Both the position numbers and the translations under genes were made by a program. This document shows positions 33,986-45,200 of a DNA stretch of 64,000 nt, one piece after another (within the stretch, counting starts at the first letter, position 1; the number at the start of each line of letters is the position of its first letter). The notes beneath the pieces are model-generated. The model ran no database searches. It saw only the letters and a program-made list of their open reading frames with translations, and had not been told where the DNA came from. The DNA is from Catonia carolina (Eukaryota > Arthropoda > Insecta > Hemiptera > Achilidae), in contig JAQMRL010000005.1 of assembly GCA_035578175.1 (NCBI GenBank), positions 54,851,722-54,915,721 on the forward strand, given 5' to 3'.

Positions 33986-34624
33986 ATACTGACTAAAATA
34001 ATTTTTTGAGCCACTTTTACAAATCGGTCAATGTTGTTACAAAATATAAGCCATAGATCCTCAGATTAAATCCTGATTACGGTCCTCATTTAACATTGTT
34101 TTATCCTTTCATCGGAATGTCACAAACGCAATTGATACTTTTTTAAATTTATAAAACTATAGTGATATTTTCCTTTTATTTACTGCTAAATTACCATCGG
34201 TATATTTTCCCTGAGCAATACTTAACTCATATGGCAGAAAAGGGAAAACTAAAGAAAGACAAATATTCGTCGTTTTTTGACCTCCGTATATTTGTAAAAA
34301 TTAAATTGAAAAAATAATGAAATAATATACGAAGAAACGTTGCGCCAATTTTGATTACAATACTATAAGGTAAGTCCAAATGAACAAATTTCTTAATTCT
34401 TAAATTTTGATTTAAACTGTTATCTAATAAGTTGATTGCTAGTACATTTTTTTGTTCACCTTGTCTATCGAAATTAACACTGAATTCTGATTTTCTTATT
34501 TAATACAACAAGAAATTAAACTCTTAATGTGGTATTCTACCTTGAAAAACAAAAACATTTCTTTAGTAAAGTTTGTTTCTTAGCTAAAAAATATAGTCCA
34601 TAGTTTTGTAATTGGCGCTTTTTT

Positions 34625-34970
34625 ATGGTAAGCAATAAAACCCTCCACGACTATTTCGAAATTCCCACGGTAAGGGAACTAACCGCGTCCTTCTACAGTA
34701 AATTTCGCGAAAGACTAAATGACCAACCAAATCAACTAGCCCGCGATCTAGCTACAAGGAATTTCCCTACTGTGCGACGTCTAAAGCGAAAATAGAGTAG
34801 AGACCTCTTGGTCTGAATAACGGACAACGCCCGTGGTTATAAACGGAGAATGTACCACTGGGTACCTCTTCTACTTTAAGTAAAATTCTCCAACGCCCTT
34901 TAAATATCATATACGGAAATTGTATAGCTCAATGTACATTACCGTGATAAAAATTAAAAACAAAAAAGAT
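34625..34970 (+). mobile_element. Non-LTR retrotransposon 3' end (RT C-terminus plus 3' UTR)
   Basis: The open frame 34625-34795 encodes DYFEIPTVRELTASFYSKF and ends NFPTVRRLKRK before TAG. The IPTV...F...KFRERL and RRLKRK pattern is the C-terminus of jockey-like RTs. A 3' region and an A-rich end near 34950-34970 follow. The 5' part is absent. Confidence 0.78.
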
Positions 34971-35600
34971 AAAACCACAATATGTTTTTTAGCTGCAAAA
35001 CATGTTTAAATTTGTTTCATATATTACCCACTAATAAAAATTTTAAAACATGATAAAACTTAATGCACTACTTAAAATAGGGCTTTATCAATAATTGGAA
35101 TTTGACATTTTCACAGGATTTGACTAAAAGTTTCATTAATTTTAAATTAACGAAGATTAAAGAATAGATTGAAATTCAGGATTTATAAGAATGAAGCGAA
35201 TTTAAATTTCTAATAAATTGATTGTTTTCGGTACATAAATACGTAAGTACATCACGAACATTTTGTTTCCAATTTCATTAATTTTAAATAATTTACTTCA
35301 AGCCCGTTTTTTTATAAAATACAAGAATAATAAAGTTAGAAGATTCTTAATCGCCTGAATCAAAACTAAAATTCATTTCACATAATATTTTTCTTTGCAT
35401 ATTATTTCAATTAAACTGCAATCTTTATTTTGCGTCTTGGTTTAAAAATTAATTTTGTTATTAATTAACAAGTGACTTGATGAAATTATGATTTTATTGA
35501 ATATTGTGATTACTGTAATCATATTTTGGATAAATAGTAAGTATTGAATGTTTTAAAATAATAGTTGCTAATTAATACAATAAAAAACAAAGAATAATCT

Positions 35601-37120
35601 ATTTGAGTCGTATAGTTGCAAAACCAGATACATCCATTTTTGTTTTTTAATAAGTTTTTATTGTTTTCTTTAGCACTATACCTTAACGCACGTTTTGCTC
35701 CAGTGAGTTTGTTTCAAAACCAGCTATATTCTATTTAAAATTGATGTCCAACACGAGGGTTAGTTGCAAAAGCAGATAGACGACAATGTCACTTGCAAAA
35801 CCAGATACATCCAACATAACCTAACTTGATCATGTAGGCATCCTTCGCATCCCAGAAAATATTACATTATTTCGTTTAGTCTGTGATGGATGCGGAGGGC
35901 AAAACAAAAATATCAAAATGATGGGAATAATATCTGTTTGGTTTTGTAATTATGCACCAGTGACATTAAAAAATGTAGAGTATATTTTCCCAGTTGTGGA
36001 CCATTCTTTTTTACTACCAGATCGTATATTTGTACGAATCGAGAAGGAAGTAAAAAAATCGTTTGATCCTATTTCAAGTCCAGATGAATACAGAAAAATA
36101 TTTTCAAACTACGGCACTGTGATTAATTTAGCCGACAAAGTGTATGACTGTAAGACGGTGCTTCAAAATATTACTTTACCACCAGGAAAATGGAATTTTC
36201 GTTTCAATCCTACAAAGAGATTTTATTTTATAAGAAATGAAAACCAGAACAACATACTTGTTAGTGGGGAAGTTCACTACAAATAAAACCTAGGAAAATA
36301 TAAATCAGTTTTAAGAAAGGGGTGCGTAATAAATGACGTGGAATGTCCAGAAATCATACAAAGTGGCAAAAATATTTTTCCACTTAAGGTGCGCGACGTT
36401 ACCAATTTACTTTTGAAACATTTTCGTCCTGACTGGAAATGTACAGATTCCTTAATATATTTTAAAAACATACTAGAGAATAATCCATTAGGACTTGAAC
36501 CGACTGAAGAGCATGACAGTGTTGAAAATGGTTGTGCAAATCGTGATGAAGTTAATGATTTTATGGTGTAGTTTAAATTTTTTAATAAGTAATCTATAAA
36601 GTTTCACGTCATTAAACCAAATTTATACAACAGCAAAAGTTATTATAAACAGCATAGAGTATCTACGCATAAATCAAATAAACAGTAACATCAATAGTAA
36701 AAAAAAGTAATAGTAATAGTAGTTTAGTAAATATTATGTATTAGTTGTAGGTAAGATGGTCTAAATCAAAATAAAACAATGCTTGTATTTTGAAATAATA
36801 AAACGTAAGTAACAAAAAGTAAAAATAGATGGGTATGATTAATTCAAAACCAGATAAATCCATTTAATAATTTGCAAAACCAGATAGATTACGATTTCTG
36901 TTGCAAAACCAAATACATCCAACGCAAATTTTTGAATAACTTAAAAAATATTGATTTTCTGAAACTGAAATCTTTTGGTGTGCATGTACAAATTAGCTTC
37001 GATATGAGGGTATAAAATGAAACATGCAACATTTTCATCCATCTGAGATACCAGTTTTTTGTCATTCCTGAAAAAAAATATTTTCTGGATATATCTGGTT
37101 TTGCAACTAGACGACTCATT
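35601..37120 (+). mobile_element. DNA transposon with inverted ends and subterminal repeats
   Basis: The ends match as inverted repeats over about 36 bases with few mismatches (35601-35636 against 37085-37120). The core is TTGCAAAACCAGAT. The same core recurs at about 35763, 35792, 36845, 36871 and 36901. Candidate target duplication: ATTT beside GAGTCG at each end. The interior carries a broken coding region (35823-36571). Confidence 0.82.
35823..36571 (+). pseudogene. DUF7869-like transposase-type protein, one in-frame stop, N-terminus lost
   Basis: One frame runs 35823-36571 apart from a TAA at 36284-36286. The segment VCDGCGGQNKN is typical of a multi-copy insect protein family annotated with DUF7869 (name from memory). 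It is followed by MMGIISVWF, IFPVVDHSFLLPDR, KVYDCKTVLQNITLPPGKW and, after the stop, LGKYKSVLRKG and VRDVTNLLLKHF. It lies between the inverted ends of the 35601-37120 element, so it is probably the decayed end of that transposon's own protein rather than a host gene. Confidence 0.72.
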
Positions 37121-37711
37121 TAAAAAAGGCAAATTATAATTTTTAAATTAGTTTGGTTAATTTTAGATTAAATTGTTAGTTAAGTAACCTTTTCGGGTTA
37201 ATTTTATAAAATTATTTTTTAAGTAGCAACAAAATTTTTTGTTTTGATGACCATCTAGTTAAGATATTGTGTCAATATCGAAAAGAAAAGAGTATTCGAG
37301 AGTTTTCTAGGGGGACTGAGAATTTATAAATGTTAACGTAAATAAATAATAAGAGTAGTAGAGTAACAGAGTAGTAATAGGGTAATAAAGCAATAATAAT
37401 GTTTTTGCTGAGAACAAGTTAAATATTATGTGTAATTGGTCTTTTATAGTAAAGGTAGGCCTGGCTTTTGTTGTCACTTGCTATTGTGAAAGAGTCGGGC
37501 GGTTACCTATTTAAATAATTGCCTTTTTGTGACACCTTCCATTCCTAATTTGTTTACAATTGCTAAAATTTATCCAGAAGCCACCAGAAGGATTTTTTAT
37601 TTTATTATTATATCGAAAACCTCTGTATTTTCTGGAGCTCTCCATTAGCCCACCTATTTAAGCGTCGGTTTGTTTACGATCTGGAGTCCGTATTTGATTT
37701 ATCTTCCCCGA

Positions 37712-37757
37712 ATGTTCATTGCGTGGTGCTTGACGGTTACGTACGGAATAGCCCAGC
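37712..37757 (+). CDS. Possible signal-peptide first exon of the mesothelin-like gene
   Basis: ATG followed by MFIAWCLTVTYGIAQ and one base before a GT at 37758, which is the phase needed by the 39106 exon. The joined reading would be [24 protein letters not shown] and a 329-residue protein, close to mature mesothelin in size. The donor (CAGC|GTACTG) is poor and nothing else supports it. Confidence 0.25.
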
Positions 37758-38604
37758 GTACTGAGAATTTCTCTCTATTGTTTAAGGTCTATTTACACTT
37801 TATCATTTCTGTAAGTGGTATTAAGATAAACGTTAAGACGAGATTGTATGATGGTTTTAACTAAAAAATTTCGATTTTCGGTTTTTTATGTTTTTTAATT
37901 GTTTAGACCTAGTTCAACCACAAAACTTTAAATTACGCGAAAAAAATAGTATTTTAATGAAAAAAAAATAAGTTTTTACGAGGTTTACCCAGAAAAATTA
38001 TCGTGTCACCAAAACGAATATTTTTCATAATTTTATACGGATCGTTTTAGAGCAAACAGAATTTTAGTACTTTAAAAATATCTGCATTACTGTTTTTAAT
38101 ACTCTCAGCCAATGGTTCATCTTCCTAACCAACTGCTGATGGGAAATTCACTTGTTAGTGTTGTACATTTTGTTTTTGATTTGTGCCTATTTGTTTTATT
38201 GCCTGTTCCCGCAAATTTAAATTTTTAACATTTAGGTACATTTTTCTCGGAAACCATTAAACCTACCTGGCGGAAATGTTTACCAGTTATTTATCTTGTA
38301 CATGCATATATTCTAGCATTTTTATGACTTCCTCAAATTCTGTAAAAATTATTAATATGAAAAATACAGATGAAAAAAATTTGTAAAAATTTTATATTCT
38401 GTTTTTAACTTTATTGTTCAACAGATTAAATTGAAAAAATGTCAATAGCTAGAGAAACCCAACATCTATAAGTAAGTAACGTTTCATTTTCATATCGTTT
38501 ACCAATCCTGTGAAAAATGTACCTAAAAATAGCAAATTTAGGTGGGTGTAAGCGTTCTAGGGATAGAGAAGGGATGTATATTGAAGGTGACAATAAGTGA
38601 TTAT

Positions 38605-38945
38605 GTATAAGATTTTTTTTTGCAATCCCTAATGTGTGTACGTTGCAATCTGTTCAATTCAGAACAATGAGCAACCCCATGACTCAAAGAGATGAGGATG
38701 ATGTGTATGAAGTGTAAATGAGGTGCAGTCTTGTATACACTCAGGTAGACCATTCCTGAGTGAGTATGGTTAATTGAACCCCAACCATCAAAGAACACCG
38801 GTAACCACTGTATAGTGTTCAAATCCATATAAAAGTAACTACACTTCTACTAGGATTTGAACCAGGAACCTTCGTTTCCAAAAATCAGCTGTTAAACAGC
38901 TGATTTTGGCGACGACTTTACCTCTAGACCAACCCAGTGGGTATA
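38605..38945 (-). mobile_element. SINE-4 copy (tRNA-headed)
   Basis: The minus strand begins CACTGGGTTGGTCTAGAGG (A box), holds CAGCTGTTTAACAGCTGATTT, then GGTTCCTGGTTCAAATCC (B box). The body is shared with 55495-55825 and 16303-16534. Confidence 0.82.
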
Positions 38946-39105
38946 TACATTGTATAAAATAAAAATAAATTTTTTATTATGTCAGTCTCATTATTTAATA
39001 GCCACACCTCATATTTATCTATTTATGTATAAATTAAAACTATTTGTGCGTTTATGAATTTATGTATTTGTTGGTCAATTAATTCGTTTAACACTTTATT
39101 TATAG

Positions 39106-39293
39106 TTGACGGTAGTTCCAGTCTAACGTGTTCTGAAATAAATGAAGCTGGATCAGGAGCTAAACTTTCAGAATCTGATTTACAAAATCTTGAAACAATG
39201 ACACCAGCTGAAATTCAACCATGTTTAGTAATCCTAGGAAAAGATGTTTTGCAACCGGTACAAGCAGAAACACTTTGGAAAGTTATTGTAAAG
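39106..39293 (+). CDS. Exon: [15 protein letters not shown]... segment
   Basis: Acceptor AG at 39104-39105, donor GT at 39294-39295. It enters with two bases of a split codon and leaves in phase 0. It holds [20 protein letters not shown] and [16 protein letters not shown]. Confidence 0.82.
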
Positions 39294-42200
39294 GTAATTA
39301 ATTAGGTATTTAATTTTTAAGGTTTATTATGTAACATTCTTTTGTGGTGCGGATATGCATTGAGCAAATTCATGAAATGCATGACAATGCAAATAAATTG
39401 AAAATATTTTAGGATTTTTTTTTTGACTTTAAACTTAATTTTTATTCACAACTGTACAGAACTTAACAACTAGTGAATGAGATAATGGTTTATGATAGTG
39501 ACATGAAGGGAAGCCAGCCCAATGGCCAATTTTGGCATGAATTAAAAAAATAATGAAATGACAAAAAATAACATAATTTATATTATGATCGTGGTATGAT
39601 AAACACAGTATGAGTCAGATCTAGTAATGAGATGTGAATGATAACGATTAACGGATGAATGATGTACGTGAGTGTTTATGGATGAGTTCTTTGTTTTATC
39701 TTATGGTAATTGTAGTAGATCACAATTCCATTTTCTTTTCAGGCGCCTGACAACAATAAGGGTATTTGATGAGATCGAATGAACGTTGGGGTTTTTGTGT
39801 CCAATTGTTTTTGAGTGAAAAGTGTTGTATATACTATTAATGACATCAAAAACTGCAGGGATTTTCAAGTCTGTGTATAAAGTATGATTAGTTACATAAA
39901 ATGGGTCATTGGTGATGGCTCAAAGAGCTTTGATTGGTAACTTTGAAGAATATTTAATGTAGACGCGTGACAGGAACCAAAAATGAAGCCACCGTATAGC
40001 CAGATTGGTCGGATTAGTGACTTATACAAGATAACCTTCAAGTTGAGAAGGGGAGAGGATTTCCAACCAAAAATACCATATAGTCTGCGAAATCTAAAAT
40101 CCAAGAGAGCTCTGACATGTGAAATGTGAGGCTTCCATGTTAGGCGTCTATCAAATGTTAACCCTAAATATATCGGGCTCTATCTGCGACATTAAGCCTT
40201 GTGTCATTGATGCGTAAAATTGGGCAGCCTACCGGATTAATTCTGTTTACATCAAAATAAATAAATCAACTTTTGTTTACTCATGGAGACTGTAAATCTT
40301 CATTCACAACAGACTGTATAAACAACCTACAACCAGTGAATATGATGAAAAACCAAAATATATAACTTTACTTAAGGACTTAGATAAGAACCCCCGCTCA
40401 CCAGTAGGGCTTCAACGGTATTTATTTATTTATTTATTAAAGAATAGACTTCAACTGAATGAAACCCCACTTACATGTAATTTATATGCACTGAATTTAC
40501 CAGAAAACCCAAGAAGGAGGCTCCATAGAAGATGGAGTAGAGGCGTATTCAACCCCCAATAGAAGCAACAGAAGCAATTCCAGAACCAACCCTAAATTAA
40601 ATTCATAAATTTAAATAAATTTACAGAAAACTTTAGAAAATTAAGTTATTTACTGAATCCTTATTCACAAAAAGTCTTAAATTATTTATATTTTTTTTTG
40701 TACAATCTATAATTATACAAATAACAGTTATTTTTATTTTTTATTTTATCAAATATCCTATGTAGGATTTTAATCAGCCGTATTATTTAAAATTGAAATA
40801 TATATTTCTAACCACCAGAATATGGTAACATAAAACACTTACCAATGTTTATAGCGCTTTCGTGTATCTTGTACACATCTTCAGTAAATTAAAATTTTTT
40901 ACGTCAAAATTTAAAACTTCCTGCTCCTACCATGGTAGATAAGAAATAGTCGATTCTTATATTTAAAACAGTCTTGCCAACTTAATCAGTTGATTTTCAT
41001 ATTCAATCTGTGTGTTCATTAATTTTTCCCTGTTATTGTATTTATAAATATAATATTTTTCCAAAATTTCAATTTCATTTTGCTTTTCGTATCAATCAGC
41101 ATTTCGTATCAAATTTTACCATTTCAAAGCATCTGGAAATCGCTGACCAATTCGGTGGTTTGGGTTTTTATAGACCATTAAGTGTAGAAAAAGGACATGT
41201 CCATGGCAAGCCGTGTTTTGAGTCCCTGCAGTAAAAAATTCAACCAAAATAATTTAAAATCAGCATATTAATTGAAGGTAGGTTAACACTATTTCGGAAA
41301 ACATTTCTTAGAGAAAGTTATTAAAAGTTGTCTAATTTGTCTGCCTAATTTCACATTATACCAAACAAAATTACCAACCAAAATCATGAAGAATACCAAA
41401 CAGAAAAGAAAATAATTGTGCGTTGATTCAGGTTCGGCTGACTGAGTGGGTTGTCCCGAAAGTTTTCTACTTTTATTTCAAATATTTTCTTGCTTTTTTG
41501 GGACATTACAGATTTATAGTTCAGCAAGTGAAATACCTGAAAATGATTTAAAACTATTAGGTTGGATAATTTCTGGTATACCACCATCTGATTTTCGAAA
41601 TATTTCTTTAAGTGACGTTGATACGATTGCTGCATTTGGACAATACAGGAATTTATCTAGGAATCAGGTAAATTATCAGTAAAATAAAACAATCAAATAA
41701 GTAAGATATTCAATAAATTTACTTTTAGAAAAATTAAATTACTTGTAGCTAAATCACATGTTGTGGTCAAAGGCAATTCTATAGGCATCATTTGTGTTGT
41801 TGTTTAGGTCAACAGCTGAAAGGCTGGTTTGAACCTCAAGAGGTTTTACTAAGTAAAAACAAGGAGTAAGGTGGTTTACTATTGCCTTCCTCACTGAGTT
41901 GAAGGAGTATGCTTATCAGCATGCCAGGTCTTCCGAAAAGCACCTACTTTCCACCCTGCAAATGACACCTTTACTTCATTCGCCACAGGGTCTGGCTGTA
42001 TAGTGAAATTCATTACTGTCAGAGGAGATAACTCTGATTAGTGTCTTTTACACCTATATCTCTTCTGTTCTTAAATAGTTCAGTCATATAATTGGCTGAC
42101 TATGTGATAAGAAACAGAACTATTTTTTGTAGCCCTCGAACCAACAGATTGAGTGCAATTAATTTAACACTCCACCTGCCTGTTATGGGCATAGGCATTA

Positions 42201-45200
42201 TTTATAACTCAGAAAATAATTTTTTCTTGGATTCAGTCGAGTAAAGACCACGGTAAATTATTTTGGTATTTCATTCTTGATATTTTTTTTTTCACATTCT
42301 GTCAATACATGTTTATTTTGAACAAAAAGGATAATTTTTTACAATTTTTACTTATTTTTTAAATTTTGCTCCATTAACTAACACAGTTGTAAGATGTTTA
42401 GTGAAGAAATTACAACTTAGTCTGAATACAACCCTAATTCCTTTGGAATTATGATATGAGAAAGACACTTAACATTATTGTATACTACAATAGAATAATG
42501 CTATTGTTTTGAAAAATTCCGTATAATCTCTCTCCTGTTGCAAGTAAAAGTAATGTCCAGAATCCAGGTTGAGAGGGCTAAGAAGCCCTATGTTGGCGAC
42601 ATCGTGTAAGTGTTACACCTGGTCGCTCGTAGAACACATTATCAGAACTAATGTAACGTCAGGTAAAGAATCAGGAGAATATTGAGGGTTATTAATTGGA
42701 TTCGGACTCTGTAGAAGCAAGCTGTGAGCAGGGAAAGGTGGGGAAATCTGCCAGTTAATTGAGGGTAATTAATTTTGAGGGTATTGTTTTGTTGGTGGAA
42801 GAAAAATTTTTTTTTTTAGGTGTATAAGAAATAGTAGGTGGATAAATATATATATGAATTGTATAGGTGGATAGGATAAATTTTATCCTAGACGCTTATA
42901 CACCTAAAAAAAAAATCTAATCCGAATATTTAATATTCGGTAGGAGAAACGGCTCTTTTCTTTTAAATTGTTGATTAGTTGGCCTTTTTTTTTTTTTTTT
43001 TTTTTTTTTTTATGGTGGGATGATTTTTTGGAAAAGGTTCTTATTGAAATCGTTATGTAAAGTGTAGGTGTTTGTGTGTGTGTTACGTGGGAATAATTGT
43101 TGTTTAGGGTGTATGTTATGGTGCGGGAGTTGTAGTTTACTGGGTGTTAGGGGAAATCGTGGAACGGTAGATTGATGTAGTCTTCGGGCGGGTGAGGCGT
43201 GGTGTAAATTTCTCTGATGATGGGATGTCTTGAAGTTCTGGCGGAGTCGTGGAGTTTTCTGGAAGTTGTGTAGATAAAAAGTAATGTCAAACAGCAGAGT
43301 TTAACTATGTATGAATTTTTTAACTATGTGTGAGTAGGTTAACTATTCTAACATATTAGATTACAAAAAAAATTCAAAAAAGTCACTTATTAAATCTATT
43401 TTTATACATAGTTTTTCTTATTTTAGTTATTAGCTCTTCATGAAACCGTTACATACTTCTGGAGTAATAAAGATGAAGAAGATTTATCTGGTTTTGATTT
43501 AGCAACGTTAAAACAAATTATTTGTGCTTTCAATGCATCTTACATTCAATATATTCATCCAGATGCGTACAGGTAATTTAATTTTTCAAGAATAATTAAA
43601 TTTTTTTAGAGTGAAAGGTACGTATCAAGACCATTGAACTTGAGAATGTTTGCCAAATTAGTATTTTAATAGTACTTTTTAGGTTTTTCCAAAACTTATT
43701 CACATTTTTTTTAAACATCTGAGTCAATCACTTTAAAAATAAGTATATGTAAGTATTATGAAAACATTTACATGACGAAGACAATACGCATTGGTATTGC
43801 TTCTAAAAGAAAAACAATTTGTTTTTGATATTTGTACTTTTGAAATGGTTTTAAATTTAACAAAAATAACAGAGATGACAATAGAATGCGTAGAAGATGA
43901 TAGAGAATAAGATGGATTGAAATTAACGATGTAAGTTATTCGGTAAATCTGAATGGACGTCAAAGTAATTTTATTCTATTTAGTCTTGTTAATTCTTCGT
44001 TATTAACAAGTAATTAAACGCCAAAGAATTCAGTTGATCTTCTAATTATTTTACATGATATTTTTAACTCAGCTGCTTAATTTCTGGTTGATACAAGTCC
44101 TTATGCAGTGTATCATTTGTCATGCGCCATGAAGAAAAAGAACTTTTGATTGGAACTGTTAATTTACACCGTCAAAAATGTTTTGGACTGCCTTGGTGAC
44201 ACATAGATAACGACCATGTGATAGGCTAAATTGCATTACAACTTTTTAAGGTAAAGGTATTGCTTGAGTCTGAATCCTGAATCCTGAATCCTGAATCCTG
44301 GTTGAGAGGGCTAAGAAGCCCTATGATGGCGACATCGTGTTAAGGAACACCTGGTCGCTCGGGGAACAATATAACAGAATAATTGCAACCTCAAGAAATT
44401 TAGGGGGAATTTTATAGTTTAAATAGGAAATAGGATCCTGGTTCGTGGGACATTGGAACTGGGACTTGAAAGGAGGTAATTTATTTTTAGAAGTTATTTG
44501 TGGAAAATTTAAATTAAGGGACAAGTGGGTTTAAGAGCGGCTCTTTTATTTTATTTTATTTTTCAGTGGCCTTTTTTCAGTTTTGTGGGAGGCCTATTAT
44601 CTTGGTGAGGGGAAGGCATGCATTTTACTGAACGTGGACTAAAGGTATAATTTAAGGTAGGGGTTAGCTTGAGTCTCAGCTCCATGTAGTTGGAAGGAAT
44701 GCAGTGTGTTGTTATAGTAGTGGGAGAATGAATGAGTTAGTAGTGTTTCACAGCTGATGCATTTGTAGTGGTAGCGTGTACTAACTAGACTAAAAAAATA
44801 TTCTTATCATCCGGCGCATTATTTTAACAAATACCTACTGGGTTATTAACTTGGTTGAATTCATAATATTTAACTTACCAATTTATATCAAAACATGTAA
44901 ATAAATAAATGTAATAAATACAAACAAATATATTAAATAAGGAAAGTTTGAAAATGAATGTTTTGTATCAGAGTAATACAACAATCGTTCTCCCAGCATG
45001 TGGCACTCATTCATTATACTTTACCCGTACCCTTCAACCTGCAACTACACGGAGCTTGGAACCTCACAATATCTGCCTAGTTTCCAACATGGGAAAATTC
45101 TGAAAGTAACGTTCCGATCACAACATTAAAATAATTTTCTAACCCAATAATAACCTTAAAAACAACTTTTAATTAATTCTTCTTTGTTATATTTATATTT

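Larger units (their letters stand above)
42555..43270. repeat. Dispersed repeat copy a (GAGAGGGCTAAGAAGCCCT family)
   Basis: Shares the blocks GTTGAGAGGGCTAAGAAGCC, GGCGACATCGTGT, ACACCTGGTCGCTCG and a later GGCTCTTTT...TGGCC block with 44287-44770. Copy a has an extra palindromic stretch (42808-42940) and a T27 run. Confidence 0.75.

Noticed and set aside
35918..36286. Considered as an independent host gene
   Set aside because: It lies between matching inverted ends, lacks an N-terminus, and continues beyond a stop in the same frame, so a transposon remnant is simpler.
36889..37132. Two antisense open frames near the right end of the 35601-37120 element
   Set aside because: They overlap the terminal repeats and have no similarity or codon character.
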